NCBI RefSeq assembly: GCF_016801025.1
Contig: NZ_CP068983.1
Coordinates: 1,178,001 to 1,242,000, forward strand
DNA from: Paradevosia shaoguanensis
Lineage (GTDB): Bacteria > Pseudomonadota > Alphaproteobacteria > Rhizobiales > Devosiaceae
DNA: 64,000 bases
Reading direction: 5' to 3'
Shown here: in pieces, positions 26,386 to 35,371 of the stretch
Layout: every line of letters begins with the position of its first letter
Numbering within the stretch: position 1 is the first letter of the stretch
Position numbers and translations under genes: made by a program
Notes under the pieces: generated by a model
Told to the model about the DNA's origin: nothing
Databases searched by the model: none
The model's input: the letters and a program-made list of their open reading frames with translations, nothing else

Positions 26386-28182
26386 TTGACCGAGAAGCAG
26401 GCAAACGCAGCCCGCATCAACTGGCTGATCCTCTTTGCAGCCTTTGCGGCTTCGGTCGTCGTGCTGCTTGCGCGCTATTTCATCAATGTCGAAACCTCGC
26501 CCCTCATCTCGGACACCGACGACGCCATGCGGCTCGTCGTGGTGCGCGACTTTCTCAACGGGCAGGGCTGGTTCGATAACGTCCAGCATCGGCTAAACAC
26601 GCCTTTCGGCGCGGAAATCCACTGGTCGCGACTGATCGACCTACCCATTGCCGGCCTCGTGCTTCTGGCTCGCCCGTTTGCCGGCGCCTCGGCTGAAATG
26701 GTCGCTGCCTTCATCTGGCCGCTGATCCTCCTTTTTATCCTCCTCGCCGTCAGCGCCAAGCTCTGCGTCCGGTTGATCGGCCGCGACGGTACCCTGCCCG
26801 GCGTGCTGCTGCCGGTCTTCTCTCCCTCGATCCTTGCCGAATTCACCCCCGGGCGCGTCGACCATCACAATGTTCAGCTCATCCTTGCGCTGGTCACGGT
26901 CTATTGCACCATCGAGGCGCTCAAGCGCCCGGCCTTCGCCATAGGTGCCGGGATTGCCTGTGCCACGGCACTCGCCATCGGGACGGAATCGATCGCCACG
27001 GTCGCGGCCGCGATCATCGCCTTCGGCTTCATCTGGATCGCCAGCCCAGCGCGCGCTACGGCGCTGCGCGATTTCGGCCTCTCCTATGCCGGCGCCAGCC
27101 TCGTGCACCTGGCCATAGCGCAGCCGCCCTCGCGCTGGTTCGAGCCTGCCTGTGACGCGCTGTCCATCGTCTATGTCACGGCGGCCATCATCGTCGCGCT
27201 GGCCTTCGTGCTCCTGTCCTATGCTCCGGTGCGGGACAAGCCGGTCTGGCTGCGCCTCGTTCTCGGCGGCGGCGTCGGCCTCATTTCCCTGGCCGCCCTC
27301 GCCCTTCTCTTCCCCGAATGCCGCAACGGGCCCTATGGCCAGGTCGATCCGTGGCTCGTCGAACATTGGATCGACAACATCATCGAAGCACGTCCGGTCT
27401 GGGAGAGCCTGGTCGCCCTGCCCGCCTTCACCGTCGCCTCCCTGGTGCCGCCCATCGTTGGCCTCATCATCGTCGGCTACCACGTCATCAAGGTGCGCGA
27501 CGGCCGCACGCCCGAATGGGCCATGCTCGGGCTTTTCCTGGCCCTCGCCTTCGTCGTGATGGTCGTGCAGGTCCGCGGCGCGCGAACCGCCGGAATCATC
27601 GCCATTCCGGCCGGGGCCTGGCTCATCGTCACGGCGCGTGAACACTATATCGCCAGGAGCCGTCCCTTCCAGGTCGCCGGCCTCATCGGCAGCTGGCTGC
27701 TCTTTGCCGGCGCAGCGATCTCGGTGGTCGTCCTCTTCGCGGGCACGCTGCTGCCGGGAGGCGGTGCGGCCGGCGGCGGCGAGCGGCGCGGCGACCGCGA
27801 CGCCTGCCTGGTGCCGCAGGCCTTCGTTGATCTCGCTGGCCTGCCACCGGAGCGCATGATGACGCCCATAGACCTGGGCTCGCACATGCTGCTCTTCACG
27901 CCGCACTCAGTGGTGTCTGCGCCCTATCATCGCAATCAACGCGGGGTGCTCGACACCTTCCACTTCTTCAATTGGCCGATCGAGGACGCGCGCGCCATTC
28001 TCGAGGAGCGCGGCATATCGCTGGTGGTAACCTGTCCGGGCATGCCGGAAATGCGGGGGCAACCCGATGCGTCGCCTGATTCCTTCGTCCGCCTTGCCGA
28101 AAAGAACGCTCTGCCGTCATGGCTGCGCGAGGTGACGCTCCCCGGCGCCGCTCTCAGGACCTACGAGGTCCTGCCGCGATGA
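26386..28182 (+). CDS. Polytopic membrane protein, GT-C/STT3-like glycosyltransferase candidate
   Basis: A 598-aa inner-membrane protein with about 11-13 hydrophobic segments, then a soluble C-terminal part of about 130 residues. Just after the first membrane helix is VETSPLISDTDDAMRLVVVR, an acidic DxD-type motif in the first external loop, which is where GT-C enzymes such as STT3/PglB carry their catalytic Asp. A second candidate is FTPGRVDHHNVQLILA. I take a TTG start at 26386 with GAGG 7 bp upstream; a GTG at 26338 is possible. The donor and acceptor are unknown. No glycan locus is nearby. Confidence 0.65.
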   Translation: MTEKQANAARINWLILFAAFAASVVVLLARYFINVETSPLISDTDDAMRLVVVRDFLNGQGWFDNVQHRLNTPFGAEIHWSRLIDLPIAGLVLLARPFAGASAEMVAAFIWPLILLFILLAVSAKLCVRLIGRDGTLPGVLLPVFSPSILAEFTPGRVDHHNVQLILALVTVYCTIEALKRPAFAIGAGIACATALAIGTESIATVAAAIIAFGFIWIASPARATALRDFGLSYAGASLVHLAIAQPPSRWFEPACDALSIVYVTAAIIVALAFVLLSYAPVRDKPVWLRLVLGGGVGLISLAALALLFPECRNGPYGQVDPWLVEHWIDNIIEARPVWESLVALPAFTVASLVPPIVGLIIVGYHVIKVRDGRTPEWAMLGLFLALAFVVMVVQVRGARTAGIIAIPAGAWLIVTAREHYIARSRPFQVAGLIGSWLLFAGAAISVVVLFAGTLLPGGGAAGGGERRGDRDACLVPQAFVDLAGLPPERMMTPIDLGSHMLLFTPHSVVSAPYHRNQRGVLDTFHFFNWPIEDARAILEERGISLVVTCPGMPEMRGQPDASPDSFVRLAEKNALPSWLREVTLPGAALRTYEVLPR

Positions 28183-28549
28183 GTTCCGACAGGCCCAGCT
28201 CTGCCTGAAGTTTTCGCGTGAGTTTTGCCGCCACCAGCCGATGCGCCTCGACCACATAGGCTTCGAGGTCGCCATCGGAAAGCTCGGCGCCGGCAGCTAC
28301 CCGTACCCAGCCACGCTTGGCGAAATAGGGTGCCTGTCCGACCCCATCGAGCTCGGTCAGCATGTCGAATGTGAATTCGGTGACCTTGAAGACCAGAGCC
28401 GGCCGGCCTTCCGGCTCTTCGAAGCCGAGGAGGGCGAAGACCTTCTCGCCCACCTTGGCCACGGAGGCATCGCCCCATTGCCGGACGATGCTGGTCGCGG
28501 GCAGGCCCGAAATGAAATCCTCGAACCCGGCCCGCAACCTTATGCTCAC
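28154..28549 (-). CDS. MmcQ/YjbR family DNA-binding-like protein
   Basis: A 131-aa protein starting at GTG, which overlaps the msrA stop as GTGA. It reads [20 protein letters not shown], with [20 protein letters not shown] and [11 protein letters not shown], matching the MmcQ/YjbR (CyaY-like fold) family. Function is not established. The 3' end overlaps the convergent membrane-protein gene by 29 bp, so transcripts are antisense to each other there. Confidence 0.82.
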   Translation of the reverse strand: MSIRLRAGFEDFISGLPATSIVRQWGDASVAKVGEKVFALLGFEEPEGRPALVFKVTEFTFDMLTELDGVGQAPYFAKRGWVRVAAGAELSDGDLEAYVVEAHRLVAAKLTRKLQAELGLSELIAAGPRRS

Positions 28550-29211
28550 TGCGCCGCTGCCTCGGTCTTGAAGAGGCCGATCGGGCAGGACACGCCGGTC
28601 CCGGCAAGCCCGCAATATCCGTTCGGATTCTTGGCAAGGTATTGCTGGTGATAGGTCTCGGCGTAGAAGAACGGCTTGGCCGGGGCGATCTCGGTAGTGA
28701 TCGCGCCAAGGCCGCGCGCCTTGAGCGCCGCCTGGAACGCATCGCGGCTGGCCGCGACGATCGCAGCCTGCTCGGGCGAAGTCGTATAGACCGCCGAACG
28801 GTACTGCGTACCCACGTCGTTCCCCTGGCGCATGCCCTGGGTCGGATCGTGCTCCTCCCAGAAGGACTTGAGCAGCGTCTCGAGCGGCAGAACCTTGGGG
28901 TCGAACACGACCTTGACGCTCTCGGTGTGCCCGGTCATGCCGGAGCAGACTTCCTCGTAGGTCGGGTTCGGCGTCTGTCCACCCTGGTAGCCGACTGCGG
29001 TAACGTAGACGCCGGGCAATTGCCAGAACAGCCGCTCCGCACCCCAGAAGCAGCCCATCCCGAAATAGATGGTCTCGCTTCCGTCCGGATAGGGTCCCTT
29101 CAGGGGATGGCCATTGACGAAATGCAGCTCGGCCACCGGCATTTCGCTCTGCCGGCCCGGCAGCGAATCAGCGGCGGACGGAATGGTCGACGGTTTGGTC
29201 TTGAAGAACAT
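28546..29211 (-). CDS. msrA: Peptide methionine sulfoxide reductase A
   Basis: Repairs methionine-S-sulfoxide in proteins; 221 aa. The catalytic motif is [20 protein letters not shown] with the nucleophilic Cys, followed by [18 protein letters not shown] and [22 protein letters not shown]-terminal Cys pair ([11 protein letters not shown]) provides resolving residues. The N-terminal 40 residues extend beyond the core enzyme, as in many alphaproteobacteria. Coupled to the downstream MmcQ-like gene. Confidence 0.95.
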   Translation of the reverse strand: MFFKTKPSTIPSAADSLPGRQSEMPVAELHFVNGHPLKGPYPDGSETIYFGMGCFWGAERLFWQLPGVYVTAVGYQGGQTPNPTYEEVCSGMTGHTESVKVVFDPKVLPLETLLKSFWEEHDPTQGMRQGNDVGTQYRSAVYTTSPEQAAIVAASRDAFQAALKARGLGAITTEIAPAKPFFYAETYHQQYLAKNPNGYCGLAGTGVSCPIGLFKTEAAAQ

Positions 29212-29232
29212 CGCAACTCCTTGCCGAAAGGG

Positions 29233-29556
29233 TCAGATCTCGTCGGTCCTGACATATTGGCGCGCATATCGCGAGCGGCCGAGGAAGGCCAGGATAATCG
29301 CAGGCACGCCAACGACCACGAAGCTGGGCACCGTCAGGAGGCTGGTCAGCATAGGCGTAAGCGCGGGGCCGAAAAAGCGCGTTTCGAGGAAAGCCTCGAC
29401 CCATTCGAGGCTCCCCGCATTGAGCGACTGCCAGAGATCGCCGAGAGGCGTCATGACCAGCGCATTGGCTGCCAGGGACTTGGTGCCGTCTATGACGGCT
29501 AGGATCACGGCTATGCTCAATAGCCACGTTCCCAAGGTACGCAGGATGAGACGCAT
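29233..29556 (-). CDS. Small membrane protein of unknown function (107 aa)
   Basis: It begins MRLILRTLGTWLLSIAVILA, a membrane helix, then an external segment of about 40 residues, and a second helix (LTVPSFVVVGVPAIILAFLG) followed by a basic tail. The ATG at 29556 is chosen over an earlier one because it starts the helix directly. It lies 21 bp upstream of msrA in the same direction and may be cotranscribed. No family recognised. Confidence 0.7.
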   Translation of the reverse strand: MRLILRTLGTWLLSIAVILAVIDGTKSLAANALVMTPLGDLWQSLNAGSLEWVEAFLETRFFGPALTPMLTSLLTVPSFVVVGVPAIILAFLGRSRYARQYVRTDEI

Positions 29557-29693
29557 ATTACCCTCTGCAGCCCGTGCCCCGCAGGATCGCTCCCTGCCCA
29601 TCGACCGCGCCCCTTTCTTGCACGGCCGGACCGACATTCACAAGATAGGGCGGGGACATAGCAAAACAATGCTTATCAGCCGCTTGTGATCCC

Positions 29694-29721
29694 TTGCGGA
29701 TGCGCTCGCGATGGGTATATT
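29694..29721 (+). promoter_or_regulatory. Promoter of the tRNA-Ser gene
   Basis: TTGCGG at 29694-29699 and TATATT at 29716-29721 are spaced by 16 bp, a good sigma-70-type match about 35 bp upstream of the tRNA 5' end. Confidence 0.5.
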
Positions 29722-29755
29722 GCGCCCGCTTGCTGCCCAACGGGCCCTGCAACGC

Positions 29756-29845
29756 GGAGAGATGGCCGAGTGGTCGAAGGCGCACGCCTGGAAAGTGTGT
29801 AGGCGGGTAACCGTCTCGAGGGTTCGAATCCCTCTCTCTCCGCCA
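29756..29845 (+). tRNA. tRNA-Ser (anticodon GGA)
   Basis: A 90-nt tRNA with a long variable arm as expected for serine. The acceptor stem GGAGAGA pairs with TCTCTCC, followed by G and an encoded CCA. The anticodon stem CACGC/GTGTG closes the loop CTGGAAA, giving anticodon GGA (reads UCC/UCU). The T arm contains GGTTCGAATCC. Its 3' end, including CCA, is the attachment site of the element that follows. Confidence 0.95.
29829..29845 (+). other. attL: 17-bp core at the tRNA-Ser 3' end
   Basis: TCCCTCTCTCTCCGCCA occurs here as the tRNA 3' end and again identically at 38247-38263. An integrase gene begins 95 bp downstream. Tyrosine integrases commonly recombine at tRNA 3' ends, restoring the gene on one side, as seen here. 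Confidence 0.85.
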
Positions 29846-29939
29846 GTTACATTTTTTGATCTCGATTGATCGCGGCAACCTCCTGATACTGCTGGGTTTT
29901 TGACGTTCGGTGACGGCCATTCCGTCGAGCGTCGTATCC

Positions 29940-31619
29940 ATGACTGTACCCAAGAATGTACCCAGACTCTCCGCCGAGAAGTCGACTCGCCATCTGACCC
30001 GACACGGGTCCGGATGGCGGTTTCAGGTCCGCGTCCCCGCCGATCTCAAGAAACATGTGCGAATCCTTTTTTTCCGGTGTTCAATCGGTGCACTGCCGAT
30101 CCGCGAGGCGAACCGAAGGGCTCGACTGCTTGCGGCTGCGGCGGAGAGTGTTGCTAGTAAGGTGCGTAGCATGGCGGAAGAGATGCAGGTTGACGGTCAC
30201 TCGATGTTTGACCTCACCCCCATGGCGATGGCGGAATGGACGGGGTTCTTTCGGGGGCTCGAAATGTCGCTGGTCATGGCGCCGAAATCCGAGCCGGTGC
30301 CTGAACCCTATATCGAGGGCTTGCGCGAGCTGATCCTGATCAACAAGGAGCAGCCGACATCGCGCTACCTGTCGGAAAACGCCGACCTTCTGCGGCAACG
30401 CGCCATAGACAAGATGCGCGGTCAGAACGAGACAGGCACCACGCAGTCCAACGCGGTGCCGTTGGTCACCGCCATGGAACGCCTGACGACGGCTCTGGAA
30501 CGGCAGGCCAAGGTAATTGCCGCTACTGTCGATGCTGCTCCCGCCGCCGCTGCGGCCTCGGCGCCAACCTTCCTTGCTGCCGCTAAGACCTATATCGACA
30601 CGCGGATTGCGGCCAATGGTGGCAAGGAGAGCGGTGACATTCATTCGATCCGTGGACGGGCCGAATTGTTCGCTACCCTGATCGGCGACAAGCCCATCAA
30701 TGAGTATGCCGCTCCCGACCTGCAAGCCTATCTCAACAAGCTGCAATACTGGCCGCCTGAGCGCGATAACGTGGAGGCGTTCGAGGGCAAGACTGCTCTG
30801 GAAATTCTCGCCATGAACGAGAAGCACGACTATGGCGTGATGGCCCGCAACACGGTTACCGGCCACTACGTTGCTGACGTGAAAGCGATCATGTCGCTGG
30901 CCGCTTCCAATGCGAAGGTGACCGATCCCTTTGCCGGGGCGCGACTGTTTTACCCGACGATCTTCGCGGAGCCGAAGCGGCGCAAGGCCCCGGCCATCGG
31001 CAAGGTGGCGAAGGCGTTCCACCTCGGGGTGGAATCGGGCGAGTTGCACAAGGCGATGATCCTGCCGCTTGGCTTCTGGACCGGGCGGCGCATCGGGCTG
31101 CTGACGCGATTGCAGGGGCCGAATATCCGGCGCGTGGGCGACTATGTTGTGGCGAGCCTCGATCAGCATTTTCGTGGCGAAGATGGGGCGCTCGAAAACA
31201 ATGGTTACAAGACCGCAGCGTCTCTCGACGGCTTCATCATGCACCGGTTCTTTGACGACATCGGCTTCGTTGATTGGGCCATGAAGCAGCCGGGCTTTAT
31301 TTTCGAGCGGATGAACCAGTGCGACGATCCGGAGGACGCGATGCAGAAGGCCGCGAACAAGCTGCTCAAGGAAGCCGAGACGGGCGGTTCCTATCACGGT
31401 TTCCGGCACCAATGCACGACGCGGATGCGGGATGCTGGGGTGACCGAATATTCGCGCCGTGTGCAGGCCGGGCACTCAAGCCGCGACAGTCATGAGGACT
31501 ATGGCGACCTCGTCGTCGATCCGACCGATGCGCCGCTGCTCGCCAACCTGCCATTCCCCGATGGATTCGACCCGAGCACCTTCATGGGGCTCGATTTCGT
31601 CGCTTTGGCGCGGGCCTGA
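29940..31619 (+). CDS. int: Tyrosine-type site-specific integrase
   Basis: A 559-aa integrase that catalyses insertion at tRNA-Ser. The N-terminus ([20 protein letters not shown]) resembles the DUF6538 arm-binding-like domain found in proteobacterial integrases. A core-binding region spans about residues 190-310. The catalytic set is readable: Arg383/384 in FWTGRRIG, His486 and Arg489 in YHGFRHQ, His512 in AGHSS, and the nucleophile Tyr521 in HEDYGD. The ATG at 29940 is chosen; an earlier in-frame start is possible. Its first codons overlap paired TGTACCCA repeats that may be arm sites and so could allow autoregulation. Confidence 0.92.
   Translation: MTVPKNVPRLSAEKSTRHLTRHGSGWRFQVRVPADLKKHVRILFFRCSIGALPIREANRRARLLAAAAESVASKVRSMAEEMQVDGHSMFDLTPMAMAEWTGFFRGLEMSLVMAPKSEPVPEPYIEGLRELILINKEQPTSRYLSENADLLRQRAIDKMRGQNETGTTQSNAVPLVTAMERLTTALERQAKVIAATVDAAPAAAAASAPTFLAAAKTYIDTRIAANGGKESGDIHSIRGRAELFATLIGDKPINEYAAPDLQAYLNKLQYWPPERDNVEAFEGKTALEILAMNEKHDYGVMARNTVTGHYVADVKAIMSLAASNAKVTDPFAGARLFYPTIFAEPKRRKAPAIGKVAKAFHLGVESGELHKAMILPLGFWTGRRIGLLTRLQGPNIRRVGDYVVASLDQHFRGEDGALENNGYKTAASLDGFIMHRFFDDIGFVDWAMKQPGFIFERMNQCDDPEDAMQKAANKLLKEAETGGSYHGFRHQCTTRMRDAGVTEYSRRVQAGHSSRDSHEDYGDLVVDPTDAPLLANLPFPDGFDPSTFMGLDFVALARA
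29945..29964 (+). repeat. Paired TGTACCCA repeats near attL (possible integrase arm sites)
   Basis: TGTACCCA at 29945-29952 and 29957-29964, start-to-start spacing 12 bp. The same pair with the same spacing lies near the right att site (38155 and 38167). The left pair is within the first codons of the integrase gene. Confidence 0.6.
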
Positions 31620-31722
31620 GCGTGGTAACCGGCACTGGGCAGCAGCCCGCCCTCCATGACCAGTAAGCGGCACATCGTAGGTGGGAAGCCGCAGTCAAAA
31701 GTGGAGGCTTGATCGAGCATCC

Positions 31723-32238
31723 CTAAGGAAGGGGCGCAGGGAGTTCTGCTTCCTCGAACCATTCGTCTATCGAGGTAGACAGAGCGCAAGCCGGCCAGAA
31801 AAAGCGCGGCCCCACCAACAGCACGGTTACGGTCTGACCTCGGTATTCCGCAAAGGCCCCACCTCGCATCATGGATGTGTCAACCGGCAGGCTTCGGATG
31901 GTGCCGTAACTCTCGCCGTCAGGTGCCTCGAGCCATCGCCAAGGAATATTTGTGCCAGCTGAATTGTCCAGCAAAATCATCGATCTATCTTCTCGTTCCC
32001 GATAAACGAGGACGCCGTTGAAACGATCATAGTCAATGACGAGGACGTCGCGGTATTTGTCGGCCATGCCATCTGGCTCCTGCCAAAACACCGGAAGTTG
32101 GCCTTCTCGGCACGTAACAGTTCCATCATCCTCAACAGTGAGGGCGTGCGCTTGTGTAACCAACAACCCAACGATCACCGGAAACGCGCACCATCGATAG
32201 AGAAAGGAGAACCGGCCCCGCAATTGGTGACTTGTCAT
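31723..32238 (-). CDS. Exported protein of unknown function, element cargo
   Basis: A 171-aa protein with an N-terminal hydrophobic export signal (FSFLYRWCAFPVIVGLLVTQ then AHALTVEDDG). The mature part has one Cys in VTCREGQLPVFWQ near its N-terminus and another in FFWPACALST near its C-terminus, and is acidic and beta-rich in look. I do not recognise a family. The start lies 21 bp beyond the stop of the next upstream gene, so the two are probably an operon. It is not a known conjugation or integration protein. Confidence 0.6.
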   Translation of the reverse strand: MTSHQLRGRFSFLYRWCAFPVIVGLLVTQAHALTVEDDGTVTCREGQLPVFWQEPDGMADKYRDVLVIDYDRFNGVLVYREREDRSMILLDNSAGTNIPWRWLEAPDGESYGTIRSLPVDTSMMRGGAFAEYRGQTVTVLLVGPRFFWPACALSTSIDEWFEEAELPAPLP

Positions 32239-32259
32239 GCTGGTCGATGCTGGCATGAG

Positions 32260-32874
32260 CTACTTCCCGATCGACAGTGACAAAATACGATAGAATGCGT
32301 CGTAGGCTGGTTGCAGCTTTCCCGACCGAATCTCGGCACGGATGTCCCAACACGCCACGATCATGTTTATCTCATCGCGTCGCTCGGCTTCCCCCACACC
32401 CGAACGATCCATTTCATCATGAAGAATAGACACCCAGTCGGAGAGCGATTTGCTTCCGTTCCGGCCCAACAACTCTCGGTCCTTGGGATCGCTGGGCGCT
32501 TGTGTGTCATGGGTGGTAAGAGAGCGATAGAAGATGCCGCTCTGCGCAATCTTGAAAAGAGCCTCGCCTAAAACTCCCCGAGCCGTGGCATCGGACCACG
32601 AATACATTTGCAGGATTGTGAGGACCGCCATGTGCGCCATGCCACCATCGGACCTCCTGGTCTTGTCGGTTTCCTCTGCCTGTTTGCGTAACATCATCCG
32701 GCGTTCGGAATCGGACCAGCGCGTCTCAGAGAGTGGACCTAAGAGTTTGTATACAGTCCTCGCATAGACATATGCCGCCCCTGGGCAGGACGCCGCCAAA
32801 TTCTCATAGGCTGGCCACAACCCTGCGGCGGCCAGAAACTCGCCTTCACGCTTCTTTCTGCCAAATCCAAACAT
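32260..32874 (-). CDS. Cytoplasmic protein of unknown function, element cargo
   Basis: A 204-aa mostly helical protein starting MFGFGRKKREGEFLAAAGLW. A GGAGGGGG box is placed before the ATG, which favours this start over an earlier in-frame one. Features are a basic N-terminus, a middle with SETRWSDSERRMMLRKQAEE and a C-terminus EIRSGKLQPAYDAFYRILSL. No membrane segment, signal peptide or known motif is seen. With the exported protein downstream it is the only non-backbone content of the element, so a role in host interaction or defence is conceivable but unsupported. Confidence 0.6.
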   Translation of the reverse strand: MFGFGRKKREGEFLAAAGLWPAYENLAASCPGAAYVYARTVYKLLGPLSETRWSDSERRMMLRKQAEETDKTRRSDGGMAHMAVLTILQMYSWSDATARGVLGEALFKIAQSGIFYRSLTTHDTQAPSDPKDRELLGRNGSKSLSDWVSILHDEMDRSGVGEAERRDEINMIVACWDIRAEIRSGKLQPAYDAFYRILSLSIGK

Positions 32875-32930
32875 GCGGTGGCCCCCTCCCTCATTCCACG
32901 GTCTCCGATTCTCCAACTCTGCGATTCAAT

Positions 32931-33509
32931 TTACAAGTCCGCTGGTGCCCCCAGAATGCGATAGACGCTCGACCGGCTGATGCCGAGTTCCTCGGCGATC
33001 TTGCTGGGTTTGGTGCCCTTGGCGGCGAGTTCCTTCACCTTGCTGGAATGGCGCTGGGCGGTCTTCTGCCGCCCAGCATAGCGTCCTTCCCTCTTGGCCC
33101 TGACGATGCCTTCCCGCTGCCGCTCCAACATGATCTCGCGTTCAAATTGCGCGATGCTGCCAAGCAGATTCAGGAGCAATTGCCCCATGGGGGTACTGGT
33201 ATCGATGGCTGGGTCGAGGATGCGCAGCGTGACGCCCTTGGCCTTGAGGTCGTCGGCAATGGCGACAAGGCCGGAGACGGAGCGGGCGAGCCGGTCAATC
33301 TTGGTGACGACAAAGACGTCACCGTCGCGGACATAGATCATGGCGGCGTCAAGCTGGGCACGCTCGGCAACGCTGCTCACCTGCTCCTGAAAAATCTTAT
33401 CGACACCGATAGCGGTGAGTTCGCCAAGCTGAGCTTCCAGTCCCGCGACTTGGTCGCTGGTGGAGGTGCGGGCGTAACCGATGGTCTGGCCGGTGATGGT
33501 CTTGGTCAT
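32931..33509 (-). CDS. Serine recombinase/resolvase (DNA invertase Pin-like)
   Basis: A 192-aa small serine recombinase. The catalytic Ser is in IGYARTSTSDQ; the conserved DVFVVTKIDRLARSVSGLV and GSIAQFEREIMLERQREGI segments follow. The C-terminal helix-turn-helix is GTKPSKIAEELGISRSSVYR. In plasmid-like elements this enzyme resolves multimers, which would suit an element that also encodes a replication protein. It could instead act as an invertase; no inverted site pair was found. Confidence 0.92.
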   Translation of the reverse strand: MTKTITGQTIGYARTSTSDQVAGLEAQLGELTAIGVDKIFQEQVSSVAERAQLDAAMIYVRDGDVFVVTKIDRLARSVSGLVAIADDLKAKGVTLRILDPAIDTSTPMGQLLLNLLGSIAQFEREIMLERQREGIVRAKREGRYAGRQKTAQRHSSKVKELAAKGTKPSKIAEELGISRSSVYRILGAPADL

Positions 33510-33529
33510 GATGAGAGTCCCACTAGGGT

Positions 33530-35371
33530 CTAGGCTTGCTGAGAAATCGGCGTGTTTTGTCCCACATGGTCTGGAATGGACCCGTGTGAGACGGTTGCGG
33601 TCGAGGGCGTGTTGTCGCCCACGGGCAGGGTCGTGTGAGACGTGGGATGGCGACGGGCGGCACTATCCTCAAGCACGCTCACCCAGATATTGACGCCTTC
33701 GGTGTCCACCCGCATGTGCCGATGGTTGGCGGCGACATATTCTACAGTGCCCGCAACAAGCTCGGCTCCATGCGTCCAGGTCCAGTCCCCCTTGAGGATT
33801 TCGATTTGGTCCTGAGCCAATCTCTTGGCGATAGGATCGGGCATGCGCTGCTGGGCATGAATGAGTTCCGCAATCTCGGCGGCGAGTTCGGTGGAATATT
33901 CAGGGGCCTCATTGGTCTGCTCCAGAGCCCACCACCGCGACCGAAGCCACCCCTCACGTCTGAAGGTCTCGACATGGGTGAGGAACGTGCCCGTCAGGTT
34001 GAGGTCGAGCAGCTTGGTCCATACCGTTGCTGGAATCGTGCCAAGGCGGGAAGTCTCATCGAAGGTGGGGCCGGGATCGGTCCCCGGCTCGATACCGAGC
34101 TTCTTCGCCATGCTGGCCGTGATGACACCCGACTTCTGGCCACGAACGGCCTCAACGAACTCGCGGAAATACCCCTGCATCTCGACATCGCCATTTGCTG
34201 CAAGCTCGGCAATATCGAAAGGGCTGAGGCTTGTGTCGTCGTCCATCGCGTCGGCGAGCTTGCCGGTGACTTCGGCGCGCCTATGATGATGGGCGGGATA
34301 TGCGTTCGGCTTGGCGTCGAGGATGGTGGCCGATTGCTGGGTCTTGGCGGCGCGATAGCCCAGTGCCGCCAGCTTGGCGATATAGCTGTCGAGCAACATG
34401 GACGCACCGGCCTTCAGGGCCTCCATATCATCGGTGAGGCACGCGATACTGACATGCAGGTGCGGATGCCACCCACCACGCCGGCTGAGCCGCACATGGG
34501 TATCGGTCATCGCCCCAACCACCTGCATCAATGGGGCGATTTCGTCATTCCAGAGCCTGTCGCCCCGCGACCGCGTTGCAGCCGATTTGAGGGCTTTCAT
34601 CAGCACACCAAGCCTGTCATCGCGGGCGTGTTCGATAGTGAGGACGAACGTGACCACCTTGCCACCCCGCGCCGTGGTGGCCTCGTGAACGAGTCGGTAA
34701 CGTCGGGCTCGCAAGGCCGCGACATGCCGGGCACAGAGGGGGCACGCTTCTCCATTCCCGCAGCGGAAGATGCCTGTCACCGATGCTCGTTCCGTGCCGT
34801 TCGCCCGTTCGATGAGATGCACCGACACAGCCTTCTTCCGCGCATGACCGCAGGCACACACCGCTGGTCCCTTCCCCTTGCTGGGCGACAACATGGTCTG
34901 GATGGGCCGGAGCAGGTGCCGATAGTCGTGTTGTGTCGGCGGCTTCGGTTCCTTCTGGATATGGACGACCTCCTTGAGGAACCTAAGAGAGTGATCCTCC
35001 GTGCCAATCCCGCAGGCCATGGCGGGCACCCCAGCCACGGTGCTGGGCGGGATGCTACCGACGCCTTGTGCGGCGTTCTCTTGAACGGGCTGGGAGGGCT
35101 GTTGCCGGGCATCGTCCGTACCAAAATCCGAACTGACGGCAGGCCGGGCAGGCTCAGAAATTGCCGTGGCTGCCTCGGCTGCCTTGTCGGCTTCGAGAAA
35201 TTCGATGAGGTCGGTCTGCACCATGCGAGGGCGACGGGGCCGTTTCGTCTTCGTTGGCACCGGCATGTCATCGGAAGCCGCTGGGGCACGCGGAGGGTTC
35301 CTCTGGGCCGGTGGCAGGCCCTGAGCGAGATTATACTCATCGATGAGGTCTTCGAGATCGATCATGCCCAT
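33530..35371 (-). CDS. Rolling-circle-type replication initiator (Rep)
   Basis: A 613-aa protein. Residues 1-150 are a Pro/Ala-rich, charged extension with a basic KTKRPRRPR patch. A Cys-rich zinc-finger-like part follows (Cys172, Cys174, then CGNGEACPLC at 204-213). The HUH core is next: motif 1 VTFVLTIEH at about 240-248, motif 2 WHPHLHVSI at 301-309, and motif 3 candidates Tyr330 and Tyr339 in YIAKLAALGY. This order matches pC194/pUB110-type Rep proteins, which nick a double-strand origin. It could let the excised circle replicate. It is too large for a minimal Rep, and the role of the extensions is unknown. Confidence 0.78.
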   Translation of the reverse strand: MGMIDLEDLIDEYNLAQGLPPAQRNPPRAPAASDDMPVPTKTKRPRRPRMVQTDLIEFLEADKAAEAATAISEPARPAVSSDFGTDDARQQPSQPVQENAAQGVGSIPPSTVAGVPAMACGIGTEDHSLRFLKEVVHIQKEPKPPTQHDYRHLLRPIQTMLSPSKGKGPAVCACGHARKKAVSVHLIERANGTERASVTGIFRCGNGEACPLCARHVAALRARRYRLVHEATTARGGKVVTFVLTIEHARDDRLGVLMKALKSAATRSRGDRLWNDEIAPLMQVVGAMTDTHVRLSRRGGWHPHLHVSIACLTDDMEALKAGASMLLDSYIAKLAALGYRAAKTQQSATILDAKPNAYPAHHHRRAEVTGKLADAMDDDTSLSPFDIAELAANGDVEMQGYFREFVEAVRGQKSGVITASMAKKLGIEPGTDPGPTFDETSRLGTIPATVWTKLLDLNLTGTFLTHVETFRREGWLRSRWWALEQTNEAPEYSTELAAEIAELIHAQQRMPDPIAKRLAQDQIEILKGDWTWTHGAELVAGTVEYVAANHRHMRVDTEGVNIWVSVLEDSAARRHPTSHTTLPVGDNTPSTATVSHGSIPDHVGQNTPISQQA

